A DNA stretch of 37,754 bases from Pseudomonadota bacterium (GTDB lineage: Bacteria > Desulfobacterota > Desulfobacteria > Desulfobacterales > Desulfolunaceae): contig JAHIRD010000004.1 in NCBI GenBank assembly GCA_018818835.1, positions 1-37,754 of the forward strand, written 5' to 3'. Below are positions 27,677 to 35,583 of this stretch, one piece after another. Below the pieces are notes generated by a model. It was given only the letters and a program-made list of their open reading frames with translations. It searched no databases and was not told the DNA's origin. The translations under genes were made by a program, and so were the position numbers. Each line of letters opens with the position of its first letter. Within the stretch, counting starts at the first letter, position 1.

Positions 27677-27696
27677 GGGCACGGCGCACCGTGCCC
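27677..27696. repeat. REP-like palindrome
   Basis: GGGCACGG-CGCA-CCGTGCCC forms a perfect 8-bp stem with a 4-nt loop and is followed by CTACGATG. This type of GGGCACGG/CCGTGCCCCTAC palindrome recurs in many bacterial genomes as an extragenic repeat. Confidence 0.55.
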
Positions 27697-27776
27697 CTAC
27701 GATGTACGAGCGTTTTTGGTCAAACGATTGAGCCGGATTATGTTAAAATTTATAAATAGTGTATAAAAATCTTTAT

Positions 27777-27803
27777 ACATCCCATACGTCCTATGACTAC
27801 GAT
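27777..27803. repeat. Weak 9-nt tandem repeat, about 3 units
   Basis: Units ACATCCCAT, ACGTCCTAT and GACTACGAT keep the 9-nt spacing and the terminal YAT or GAT of the better runs at 25841 and 30865. The last unit is poorly conserved. Confidence 0.4.
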
Positions 27804-27981
27804 GGGTTGGTTCATGGGACAGCGTTGGTGGTGTTTTATGTGATTATCAGATCTTTTGACACATTTTAACATACCAACCACCATGACCCATTTGCGTGTC
27901 GGGGCGAAGCCTTGGCAAAGACCGATCCAGATTTTTAAAGCTTGTCCCAACAACGTGAGGGAGCTGGCCGCCTGAGGCATG

Positions 27982-28041
27982 CTTTTCTTCGTGCTCTTTG
28001 TGTCCTTCAGTGAGCAACGCGAACGGGTGGTTTAAAAAAAG
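27982..28041. repeat. Right arm of a ~65-bp diverged inverted repeat
   Basis: Its reverse complement carries ACCACCCGTTCGCGTTGCTC and an ACAAAGAGCACGAAG tract that match the left arm at 27408-27474. The full element at 28064-28214 starts about 20 bp further on. Confidence 0.5.
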
Positions 28042-28063
28042 AAAACATCTCTACCCCAAACGT

Positions 28064-28214
28064 GATGAACTCGTAAAAAATCGACGGATGGCTATGGAAA
28101 AAGGCCCATAGGCAAGGCATAGTGTTTGGCCGGGGGTGAAGGCATACTTGGTCGTATGTCGAACGTCCGGCCAAACACTATAACGCCGCTTATGGGACTT
28201 TTTACGACGCCATC
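28064..28214. repeat. Full copy B of the ~150-bp palindromic (MITE-like) element
   Basis: This is the best-preserved copy. The ends are GATGAACTCGTAAAAA and the complement of GATGGCGTCGTAAAAA, 16-bp terminal inverted repeats with 3 mismatches. Inside, ATAGTGTTTGGCCGG (from about 28119) and CCGGCCAAACACTAT form a perfect 15-bp stem, and CATAC-TTGGTC-GTATG a small inner one. The unit could extrude as a cruciform or fold as RNA. It encodes no protein and is too small to move by itself. Confidence 0.88.
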
Positions 28215-28454
28215 AAACTTCATTCCTTTCATGACCTTCATGGTGAGTATAAAATTCCCAGGCATTGCCTGTGAATTGAACGTTGTATTCTTCCCTGTTT
28301 ATCCATTGACATCCCATGGCTCAAAAGATAAACTCGCCGTTACTAAAATAAACAAAATCCCCATGCTCACCGCTGACATCCACCTGGCCCAATCCGCGCA
28401 CGTCCTTGGTGTGGTGGTGAGTGTGTTTAATAGGTGGACCCTTTTTTTGAAATT

Positions 28455-30707
28455 ATGAAAAGAAACATGGAATTACTGGCCCCGGGCGGGGATATAGACT
28501 CTATAAAAGCTGCCATTGCAGCTGGTGCCGATGCAATCTACTGCGGATTGGATCGATTTAATGCCAGAAACAGGGCTGTCAATATTGACTTTGATGATTT
28601 GAATGGGATTATAAAGCTCGCCCACAGACACCAGTGCAAGGTTTTTCTGACCCTGAATGTCATTATCATCGGAAGCGAAATTCCGGCCCTTATACGGCTT
28701 TTGAATAAACTGGTTAATACCAGGATTGATGGTGTCATTATTCAGGATATGGGGTTGTTCTATATCTTATCCACCTATTACAAAAATCTTAACATCCATG
28801 CGTCGACCCAGCTCAATACCCACAATGAGGGCCAGATTAAATTTTTGAGTAAACTGAATGCAAGCAGGGTTAATCTCGCACGGGAATTGAATATTCATGA
28901 AATAAAAGCCCTGACAACCGTGGCCCATAATCGTGATATCCTGACCGAAGTGTTTGTCCATGGGTCATACTGCATCTCGTTTTCAGGTATTTGCTATATG
29001 AGCTCGGTTCATGGGAGAAACTCCGGGAATCGGGGCCGATGCAGCCAGCCATGCAGGGATAGATATTCCGAGACACTTAGCGGGAAACATTTCCCCCTTA
29101 ATCTGAAAGATAATTCAGCCTTTTTTGATCTGAAGGAACTATGGGATGCGGGGGTTGACTCACTGAAGATTGAAGGGAGAATGAAGCAGTTTGACTATGT
29201 TTATACGGTGGTCAATTGCTGGAAAAAACACATCCGTGCTTTTTATAATCACGGCAGGATAACAGGTGACAACGGGGATCTTTATAAGGTGTTTAACCGG
29301 GATTTTTCAAATGGTTATTTAAAGGGAGATATCCATAAACATATGTTTATTGATGATCCGATGGATCATTCAATCAAGCATCTGTCTGTTATTCATGATT
29401 ATTCATCCAATGATACGCGGGAAAAAGCCGTCACAGATCTATTTAAAGAAAAAGCCGACATTGTCGGTGATGTCACGGTTAAGATAAGTCGGCTGAGTAT
29501 AGAAAAAGAACCTTTGATTATAACCATTTCAGGCAAATTCGGTACGCCTTTACACATATCGGTTCAAACGCCGGATACAGTCTGTGACCTGATGTCAAAA
29601 GCCAATCTGGAACATCCTTCTAAAAACAGTGTGAAATACCTTGATTACGATTTTTTGATGACGCGATTCAAGGATTTAAATCACACGGGGTATTATATTA
29701 AACATCTGGTTGTGGATGATCTTGAGCCTAATCTTTTCATATCCTTCAATGAGCTCACCTCACTCAAAAAACACATGCTATCCTTCCTCAATGGGCCGGA
29801 AAAAATCAGTGGTCCAGTGGAGATACCTTCTTTTAAAAAAAAGTCCCAATTAGATTCAACGCCGGATCTTGGTGTATTAATCGCCTCCAGGAAGGATCTG
29901 TCCCTGTGCACCACGACACGCTCAGATATTTATTTTGAACTTCCCAATGATTTTAAACATAATTACTCTGAGTTTATAGAGATTTTTAGAGAAAACGCAG
30001 ATCTGATTCCCTGGTTCCCATCGGTTCTGATCGGAGAAAACTATGCTGCAGCCGTTGCTTTTCTTGAACAGATAAAACCAAAACGTATCGTAACCGATAA
30101 TACCGGAATAGGGTATGAAGCCTATAACGAAAAAATCCCATGGATCGCAGGCCCTTATCTGAATACCGCAAATTCCTTCAGTCTTTTGGCTTTAAAAGAA
30201 CTGTTTAATTGTTCTGGCGCATGTGTTTCAAATGAGATCAGTAAAGTTCAGATGAAGAGTCTGGAAAGACCTGAAAATTTTAAACTCTACTACAGTATCT
30301 ATCACCCTGTTTTGCTTTTAACCAGTCGGCAATGCCTGTTTCATCAGGTTGCCGGATGCGAAAAAGAGAGAATAGATGATAAATGCATTAAGGATTGTGA
30401 AAAATCAACATCGATCATGAATTTAAAAACGGTTCCCCTTTTTATAAATAAAACAAAGGGAAACCATCATCGTATGTATCATCATACTCATTTTCTGAAT
30501 ACAGATATTGTCAGGGATTTTGCAGGGATGTATTCAGGTTTTTTTATTGATTTAAGGGACATAAAAACGGAAACCTGTGTCGGGTTGGATAAATCTGGCG
30601 TAATCACTCTTTTTGAAAACCTTCTCAAGGGGAATTCCGTTTCAATCACGGATCTTAAAAAAAAGATTCATCCCACAACATATGCTCAATATGAAAAAGG
30701 AATCTGA
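28455..30707 (+). CDS. U32-family protein, RlhA-like 23S rRNA hydroxylation factor
   Basis: From the ATG at 28455 it has 750 residues. It begins MKRNMELLAPGGD, the usual U32 start, with AAIAAGADAIYCGLDRFNAR and IIQDMGLFYIL, HASTQLNTHN and the EVFVHGSYCISFSGIC signature. Cysteines 173, 180, 196 and 200 are the conserved family set. A second, less conserved C-terminal half (with cysteine cluster CLFHQVAGCEK ... CIKDCEK near 655-680) matches the long RlhA/YdcP branch rather than short YegQ-type proteins. Long members hydroxylate a cytidine of 23S rRNA; older names call them peptidases. The ATG at 28467 or a GTG at 28434 are alternative starts; none has a strong ribosome site. The gene is richer in A/T than its neighbours and lies between two repeat-rich gaps. 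Confidence 0.85.
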   Translation: MKRNMELLAPGGDIDSIKAAIAAGADAIYCGLDRFNARNRAVNIDFDDLNGIIKLAHRHQCKVFLTLNVIIIGSEIPALIRLLNKLVNTRIDGVIIQDMGLFYILSTYYKNLNIHASTQLNTHNEGQIKFLSKLNASRVNLARELNIHEIKALTTVAHNRDILTEVFVHGSYCISFSGICYMSSVHGRNSGNRGRCSQPCRDRYSETLSGKHFPLNLKDNSAFFDLKELWDAGVDSLKIEGRMKQFDYVYTVVNCWKKHIRAFYNHGRITGDNGDLYKVFNRDFSNGYLKGDIHKHMFIDDPMDHSIKHLSVIHDYSSNDTREKAVTDLFKEKADIVGDVTVKISRLSIEKEPLIITISGKFGTPLHISVQTPDTVCDLMSKANLEHPSKNSVKYLDYDFLMTRFKDLNHTGYYIKHLVVDDLEPNLFISFNELTSLKKHMLSFLNGPEKISGPVEIPSFKKKSQLDSTPDLGVLIASRKDLSLCTTTRSDIYFELPNDFKHNYSEFIEIFRENADLIPWFPSVLIGENYAAAVAFLEQIKPKRIVTDNTGIGYEAYNEKIPWIAGPYLNTANSFSLLALKELFNCSGACVSNEISKVQMKSLERPENFKLYYSIYHPVLLLTSRQCLFHQVAGCEKERIDDKCIKDCEKSTSIMNLKTVPLFINKTKGNHHRMYHHTHFLNTDIVRDFAGMYSGFFIDLRDIKTETCVGLDKSGVITLFENLLKGNSVSITDLKKKIHPTTYAQYEKGI

Positions 30708-30864
30708 CCATACATGAAGGTCATGAAGGGCATGAAGTTGCCGCCTCCGGCGGCTCTCCGAGAGTCAGTTCCCCGCCTGCTCAATGACAAGCAAATCGGT
30801 TGGGCTTGGAAACGAGTCACGTGGCCTGAAATAATACCCGGATAAAGACGAGAAAAAATGACAT

Positions 30865-30927
30865 AAGTCCTATGAGTCTCATAGGTCCCATGGGACGTAT
30901 GGGACCTATAAGACCCATGGGACCGAT
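30865..30927. repeat. 9-nt tandem repeat, 7 units
   Basis: Units in order: AAGTCCTAT, GAGTCTCAT, AGGTCCCAT, GGGACGTAT, GGGACCTAT, AAGACCCAT, GGGACCGAT. The consensus is RRGWCCYAT. Because 9 is a multiple of 3, each frame codes a three-residue repeat (for example Gly-Pro-Met/Ile), which makes a false reading frame. Confidence 0.85.
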
Positions 30928-31019
30928 GGAGAATTGTTTTTTTGGAGGATTTGCCGCCTCGTTCCCAGGTTCCTGCCTCCGGGGGCATGGCTGGAGCCAT
31001 GCGCTATACACTCCCAGGC

Positions 31020-31061
31020 AGGAGCCTGGGAGCGAGAAGAAGGAGCCTGGGAGCGAGAAGA
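31020..31061. repeat. Perfect 21-bp tandem duplication
   Basis: The 21-nt unit starting AGGAGCCTGGGAGCGAGAAG occurs twice in a row without mismatch (31020-31040 and 31041-31061). The first copy overlaps the right side of the hairpin at 31011-31032. Confidence 0.85.
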
Positions 31062-31128
31062 ATTGTTTCCCGGCAGGGCCGCCAGAGGCCTTATTTGGCC
31101 CTTTTTCGTGAAATTTTTTCTTTAAAGA

Positions 31129-31521
31129 TCAATCCTCCAACACAGGATATACACCGTCCTTATCATGAACCTCCCGCCCGGTCAGGGGCGGGTTGAACAC
31201 ACAGATCATGCGCATGTCCGAAAAGGCTCTCAGGTGGTGTTTTTCATGATTGGACAGGGCGTACATGGTGCCGTCTTTGATGGGGATGATTTCGCCGGTT
31301 TCAATGACTTCCAGTTCACCTTGGCCGCCTACGCAGTACACTGCCTCCAGATGGTTTTTGTACCAGATCAGGGTGGTGGTGCCTGCGAAAATGGTGGTGT
31401 CATGAAAGGAAAACCCCATCTTATCTTTTTTAAGAAGCAGTCTTCGACTGGCCCAGGTGCCTGTTTCAGCATGGATATCCCGGTCGGTTCCGATGATATC
31501 TTCAAGGTGCCTTACAATCAT
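31129..31521 (-). CDS. ectC: L-ectoine synthase
   Basis: It closes the ring of N-gamma-acetyl-diaminobutyrate to ectoine, the last step of the pathway. The 130-residue cupin has the family features MIVRHLEDIIGTDRDIHAE, TWASRRLLLKKDKMGFSFHD, the HLEAVYCVGGQGELE turn, DGTMYALSNHEKHHLRA (metal and substrate histidines) and the closing FNPPLTGREVHDKDGVYP. Its ATG overlaps the ectB stop (TAATG). No ectD hydroxylase follows, so the product should be ectoine and not hydroxyectoine. Confidence 0.96.
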   Translation of the reverse strand: MIVRHLEDIIGTDRDIHAETGTWASRRLLLKKDKMGFSFHDTTIFAGTTTLIWYKNHLEAVYCVGGQGELEVIETGEIIPIKDGTMYALSNHEKHHLRAFSDMRMICVFNPPLTGREVHDKDGVYPVLED

Positions 31522-32795
31522 TACATCTCCATGGTCAGGTTTTCGAGTTTTTCTTCCATGATTTCATCCACGGCCTCTTCGACAATGGAAATGCCTTTGA
31601 CCAGGGTTTCTTCATCGATGATCAGGGGGGGGAGAAATTTCACGACCTGGGACTCGGCACCGGAAAGCTCAATAACAAGACCTTTTTCAAAACAGCGTTC
31701 CGATATCTGGCCGGCCACGCCTCGTTCGGGTATTTCAAGGCCGAAAATCATTCCCCGGCCCCGTACCTTTGCATTCATGTCCGGGTGCTTGTCTGCAATG
31801 GCTTGAATGGCATCTTTTATGACAATGGATTTATGCTTGACCGCATTGCTCAGGTCCATGGTGTCCCAGTAAGACAGGGCTTCTGTGGCTGCCACAAAGG
31901 CCAGGTTGTTGCCCCTGAACGTTCCGGTGTGCTCACCGGGTTTCCATTGGTCAAGATCCTGGCGAAAAAGGAGCAGGGCCAGGGGGAGGCCTCCGCCAAT
32001 GGCCTTGGACAAGGTCACCATATCGGGTTTGATTCCGGCTTCTTCGAAGCTGAAGAAGTCGCCGGTGCGTCCGTTGCCCACCTGAATATCATCAATGATC
32101 AAGAGAATATCGAATTCATGGCAAAGCTGGGCAAGGCCTCGGAGCCATTCGGGGCTGGCCACGTTAATGCCGCCTTCAGCCTGAATTGTTTCAACGATCA
32201 CGGCGGCCGGAATGTCCAGGCCGCTGCTGTTGTCTGTGAGCATCTTCCGGAAATAAAGAAGGGAATCAAGATGTTTGCCCAGATAATTCTGGTAAGGAAG
32301 AAAGCTCACATTGGAACGGCTGATGTGGGCCTCATCCCTGTAAAACGTATTTCCGGTGATGGCCAGGGCCCCCATGGTCAGGCCGTGAAAGGCATTGGTA
32401 AAGGCCACGATGTTTGACCTTCCCTTGATCATCCGGGCCAGTTTAATGGCGCTTTCCACGGCATTGGTGCCGGTGGGACCGGTGAACTGGACCTTGTAAT
32501 CCAGATTACGGGGCTCAAGAATAGTTTCTAAGAATTTGGTCAGAAATCGTTTTTTTGCAGACGTGGCCATGTCCAGGCTGTGGACCACGCCGTTGCTTTG
32601 AAGATACTCGATCAGGGCCTGGGTAATCTGTTTATTGTTGTGCCCGTAGTTCAGTGTTCCTGCCCCGGCAAAAAAATCAATATAATCACGGCCGGATTCA
32701 TCGGTCATTATTGCCCCTTGGGATGATTCAAAAACCGTTGGGAATGACCTTACATAGCCCCTGACACGGGACTCCAGTTGTTCAAAAATTCTCAT
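31521..32795 (-). CDS. ectB: Diaminobutyrate-2-oxoglutarate aminotransferase
   Basis: This PLP enzyme makes L-2,4-diaminobutyrate from aspartate semialdehyde and glutamate, the first step of ectoine synthesis. The 424 residues contain class-III aminotransferase motifs: FTGPTGTNAVESAIKLAR, NAFHGLT, ETIQAEGG, the LLIIDDIQVGNGRTG segment and Schiff-base Lys264 in TLSKAIGGGLP. The ribosome site TTAGGAGACGATAATG lies inside the end of ectA, and the two genes overlap by 14 bp. Confidence 0.96.
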   Translation of the reverse strand: MRIFEQLESRVRGYVRSFPTVFESSQGAIMTDESGRDYIDFFAGAGTLNYGHNNKQITQALIEYLQSNGVVHSLDMATSAKKRFLTKFLETILEPRNLDYKVQFTGPTGTNAVESAIKLARMIKGRSNIVAFTNAFHGLTMGALAITGNTFYRDEAHISRSNVSFLPYQNYLGKHLDSLLYFRKMLTDNSSGLDIPAAVIVETIQAEGGINVASPEWLRGLAQLCHEFDILLIIDDIQVGNGRTGDFFSFEEAGIKPDMVTLSKAIGGGLPLALLLFRQDLDQWKPGEHTGTFRGNNLAFVAATEALSYWDTMDLSNAVKHKSIVIKDAIQAIADKHPDMNAKVRGRGMIFGLEIPERGVAGQISERCFEKGLVIELSGAESQVVKFLPPLIIDEETLVKGISIVEEAVDEIMEEKLENLTMEM

Positions 32796-33318
32796 TATCG
32801 TCTCCTAATACATGAAGAGCGGGTCCGATGCGGAAAAGTATTTCGGCATCATGGCCGCTTTTCCCGAACTGCTCTTCTGAAAAATAAACATCGTTAAAAT
32901 GATGGGGCACCCGGATGATAGCGGATAAGGCTTTAAAAAGTTGAATGGACGCCCGGTTTTCTTTTGTTATGGTGGTTTTAATCTCTGTGATTCTTTTATC
33001 TTTAAGGGATGTGACCAGGGCGTTGAGCATGCCCAGGGCCAGGCCCCTGCCCCTGAATTTTTTAGCCACAGTCACCTGCCATACAAAAAGGGTAAGGGGC
33101 TCATCCGGCGGGATATGGCCGGTGACAAAACCCACAATCTCACCCTCATATTCGGCCACCATGGATGTTTTTGAAAAATGACGGCATTGAATCAGGTAAT
33201 GGTAGCATGAATTCACATCCAACGTTTCCGATTGTATGGCCAGATCAAAAAAATATTTTCCATCACTGGTAACCGGATGACGATAAGAAATAGTGTTGTC
33301 AATAATTTGTTTTTTCAT
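32782..33318 (-). CDS. ectA: L-2,4-diaminobutyrate N-acetyltransferase
   Basis: This acetyltransferase transfers acetyl from acetyl-CoA to diaminobutyrate, the second step. The 178 residues have the family start YRHPVTSDGKYFFDLA, SCYHYLIQCRHFSKTSMVAE, FVWQVTVAKKFRGRGLALGM (the acetyl-CoA loop, about 89-98) and TITKENRASIQLFKALS. It is the first gene of ectABC. No Shine-Dalgarno sequence is visible: the ATG follows an AT-only leader ending in eight Ts. No ectR regulator or dedicated aspartokinase gene is next to the operon. Confidence 0.95.
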   Translation of the reverse strand: MKKQIIDNTISYRHPVTSDGKYFFDLAIQSETLDVNSCYHYLIQCRHFSKTSMVAEYEGEIVGFVTGHIPPDEPLTLFVWQVTVAKKFRGRGLALGMLNALVTSLKDKRITEIKTTITKENRASIQLFKALSAIIRVPHHFNDVYFSEEQFGKSGHDAEILFRIGPALHVLGDDNENF

Positions 33319-33810
33319 AAAAAAAATTAATTAATAATAATTAAAACAAGATTATATAAAGTAAATATGGGCAGATATAAAGCCATTGAGTTGCTCTAAA
33401 AATGATTTTATAGTAATAATTATCATTATAATTTATTATTAATAATAAATTAATATTTAATTAAAAGCCGATAAAACAGTGATATAGACTATTCAATGGC
33501 ATGGACATTTAAATGTATGAAGTGTGACATTTACATTATTAGAATGCAGATTAGAGAGCAAATTTGGTAGTGGGAATGTCCGAATTTTTGATTGTTGGAA
33601 ACCATCATGAATAGCCCTTTTAATTTGGAACATTAAAATTAATTGAATACTTTATAAAACCTTTTCGGGTCTGTCAAGGCCCTGGCAGTTTTTTCTGACC
33701 ATGATTCTTATGTATGAGGAAATTTTAAATTGCTGAATTGACTCTCAACGGTACGGCAGGCAGGCCTTTGGTAAGTTCGGGGTCTTCTGTATGTCATGGT
33801 TTTAGCTGGA
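33319..33810. other. Very AT-rich intergenic region upstream of ectA
   Basis: This 492-bp gap holds the ectA promoter region and the tail of modC. The part 33319-33460 is almost pure A/T with several short palindromic TAATAAT/ATTATTA tracts (33411-33454). No credible gene was found. Part of it (TAATTATCATTATAAT) loosely resembles a Fur site, but in such biased sequence this is likely chance. Confidence 0.5.
33351..33381 (-). promoter_or_regulatory. ectA: Tentative ectA promoter
   Basis: On the minus strand TATAAT lies at 33351-33356, about 33 bp before the ectA start. A TTTATA box lies 19 bp further upstream (33376-33381). The spacing is long for a standard promoter, and the AT bias makes chance matches likely. 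Confidence 0.3.
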
Positions 33811-34866
33811 TCAGAATAATTTTCTGAAAGCGGACGCTTTGATTGCCGCCACAAGAGCCTCTCCTTTTCGGATATCCAGCTCCTCAACGGATTCCGGAAC
33901 GATCTGGCAGATCAGTTTTTCGCCAGAGCATGAAAGTTCGACCCCCACGCGATTCCCCACATTAAAGAAATCCGTAACAATACCATGCAGAAGATTTCGG
34001 GCACTGGATGCTTCGGGGTGGCGTTTGAACAGGGTGATGTCCTTGGAGGGCAGCTCAAAGATGTTTTCTCCCTCCTTACCCGGTTCCGTCAGAATAAGGT
34101 CCGTGTTTCCCCAGGTGTATCGCCAGAGGTCCTTGTGGGGCAAAGGATTTTTCAAGGTAATCAGATTCGCGTATGCCCGATCCCCGGAAACCAGATTGTG
34201 TCTTGCCAGATCTTCGGAGGACAGACAATGTGAAAGAAAACCTTTATCAAAAACCAGCACATCGTCGGTCAAAAGGCGCATTTCCCTGAGGGAGTGGCTG
34301 ATAAAGATCAGGGGGATGTCAAATTCCTGAAACACCCGCTTTAAATAGGGGATAATCTGGTATTTCAGATGTTGGTCCAGACCTGTGAGGGGCTCATCCA
34401 TAAGGATCAAGCGGGGACTGGCCAGAAGGGTCCGACCCAGGGCCACCCGCTGCCGTTCCCCCCCTGAAAGCCTGTGAACACTGCGGTCAAGCAGGTGCCC
34501 CAGGGCCAGGACATCAATGAGTGCCCCAGGTGAAATTTTACGCTCCTTTTCGGGTGTGCGTTTGAATCCGTACATAAGATTTCTTTGGACATTCATATGG
34601 GGGAAAAGATGGGCATGCTGAAAAACCACACCGATACGCCTGTTTTTCGGGGATACAAGAATGCGCTTCTCCGAGTCAAAAAGGGTATGGCCATCCAGGC
34701 GGATAAAACCACGGTCCGGCGTGATAAGCCCCGCAAGAAGATTCATCAGGGTGGACTTGCCGCTTCCCGAGGGACCAAAAACCCCCAGGCGTTTCCCCTT
34801 TGCAGACACATCTGCCTTGAATTGAAAGGCAGGGAATTTTTTTTCAAGGGACAGCTCAAGATTCAT
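33811..34866 (-). CDS. modC: Molybdate ABC transporter ATPase
   Basis: This subunit drives molybdate (or tungstate) import. The 351 residues have Walker A GPSGSGKST (31-39), a Q-loop in VVFQHAHLFPH, signature LSGGERQR (133-140), Walker B LILMDEP (154-159) and the H-loop His191. The C-terminal part (about 290-351), with LHGIVTDFFNVGNRVGVELS, is a Mop/TOBE-type oxyanion-binding domain typical of ModC. It lies 2 bp after modB and closes the operon. Confidence 0.93.
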   Translation of the reverse strand: MNLELSLEKKFPAFQFKADVSAKGKRLGVFGPSGSGKSTLMNLLAGLITPDRGFIRLDGHTLFDSEKRILVSPKNRRIGVVFQHAHLFPHMNVQRNLMYGFKRTPEKERKISPGALIDVLALGHLLDRSVHRLSGGERQRVALGRTLLASPRLILMDEPLTGLDQHLKYQIIPYLKRVFQEFDIPLIFISHSLREMRLLTDDVLVFDKGFLSHCLSSEDLARHNLVSGDRAYANLITLKNPLPHKDLWRYTWGNTDLILTEPGKEGENIFELPSKDITLFKRHPEASSARNLLHGIVTDFFNVGNRVGVELSCSGEKLICQIVPESVEELDIRKGEALVAAIKASAFRKLF

Positions 34867-34868
34867 GG

Positions 34869-35552
34869 TCAGGGCCTTATTTTAAAGGATCGTGCCATGG
34901 ATTCGCTGATCATGAGCACCACAAAAGACAGGACAATGGACACCAGGCATAAGGACAAGGCCATGGAGTCACCGCCCGGTGTGTTTGTGTAATCATATAT
35001 GGCCAGGGGAATGGTCTGTGTGATTCCGGGAATGTTTCCCGCCAGAATAATGGTGGCCCCGAACTCCCCCAGGCTCCGAGCAAACATTAAGGTCATCCCG
35101 GCGATCAGCGCACGGCCGGAAAGAGGCAGAATAACCGTGAACAGGGTGTCCCACCATCCTGCCCCCAGGGTCCTTGATGCTAAAATATAATGTTCGTCAA
35201 TGCCTTCCATGCCGATGCGCACAGACCTGACCAGCAAGGGGAATCCCACCACAGCCGAGGCAATGACAGCCCCTTTGAGGGTAAAGATTACACGGATACC
35301 CAGCTTGCCCAAAAGAGGGCCCATAAAACCGTTTTGGCCCAAAAGGATCAGAAGCAGGTAACCCACGACCACCGGAGGAAGAACCAGAGGCAGGTTAAAG
35401 ATGCCTTCAAACACTGTTTTGCCCGGGATTTTGGAAAAAACAAGAAAATAGGCCGCAGCAAAGCCAGCAGGCGCAGATAAGAGCGTTGCTGCGGTTGCCA
35501 CTTTCAAGGATAGGACAATGGCTTGGATATCCTGGGGGCTCATGGTGACCAT
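34869..35552 (-). CDS. modB: Molybdate ABC transporter permease
   Basis: This 227-residue membrane protein has about five helices and the ABC permease loop RTLGAGWWDTLFTVILPLSG, plus the ModB segments LPLVLPPVVVGYLLL and FARSLGEFGATIILAGNIPG. I start it at 35552 (MVTMSPQDIQ), which follows GGAGGAGACACC; the longer frame to 35627 runs into modA and adds a non-family leader. It is 31 bp after modA. Confidence 0.93.
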   Translation of the reverse strand: MVTMSPQDIQAIVLSLKVATAATLLSAPAGFAAAYFLVFSKIPGKTVFEGIFNLPLVLPPVVVGYLLLILLGQNGFMGPLLGKLGIRVIFTLKGAVIASAVVGFPLLVRSVRIGMEGIDEHYILASRTLGAGWWDTLFTVILPLSGRALIAGMTLMFARSLGEFGATIILAGNIPGITQTIPLAIYDYTNTPGGDSMALSLCLVSIVLSFVVLMISESMARSFKIRP

Positions 35553-35583
35553 GGTGTCTCCTCCGTGTGCCTGGGTCCGGTTT

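Larger units (their letters stand above)
27315..28454. other. 1.1-kb non-coding, repeat-rich region
   Basis: No credible gene is present. In order it holds the dehydrogenase terminator (27374-27407), a diverged inverted-repeat pair (27408-27474 and 27982-28041), a REP-like hairpin (27677-27696), an AT hairpin GTATAAA/TTTATAC (27761-27778), a weak 9-nt repeat run (27777-27803), and the full 150-bp element (28064-28214). Short ATGAAGG-type repeats also occur (28221-28243, read on the minus strand). The U32 gene promoter should lie in the last 200 bp. Confidence 0.6.
30708..31128. other. Repeat-rich intergenic region between the U32 gene and ectC
   Basis: This 421-bp stretch holds no credible gene. 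It carries ATGAAGG-type 9-nt repeats (30715-30739), a hairpin GCCGCC-TCC-GGCGGC (30740-30754), the seven-unit 9-nt run (30865-30927), a hairpin GCATGGCT-GG-AGCCATGC (30985-31002), a hairpin CTCCCAGGC-AGGA-GCCTGGGAG (31011-31032) and a 21-bp tandem duplication (31020-31061). No clear T-tailed terminator for ectC or the U32 gene was found; convergent genes could use the hairpins. Confidence 0.6.

Noticed and set aside
27750-27980. 76-codon minus-strand frame in the repeat-rich gap
   Set aside because: No ribosome site, no recognisable sequence; it spans hairpins and repeat units.
25841-30927. Possible CRISPR array from the repeated 9-nt units
   Set aside because: Units are 9 nt with no spacers, far from the 23-40 nt repeats and unique spacers of CRISPR; no cas genes are present.
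30872-31111. Frame with Gly-Pro-Met/Ile-Arg repeats, collagen-like
   Set aside because: The peptide repeat is a by-product of the 9-nt DNA repeat, and no ribosome site precedes it.
33411-33454. Fur-box-like AT palindrome upstream of ectA
   Set aside because: The tract is nearly pure A/T with many overlapping palindromes, so a match is expected by chance and ectoine genes are not usual Fur targets.
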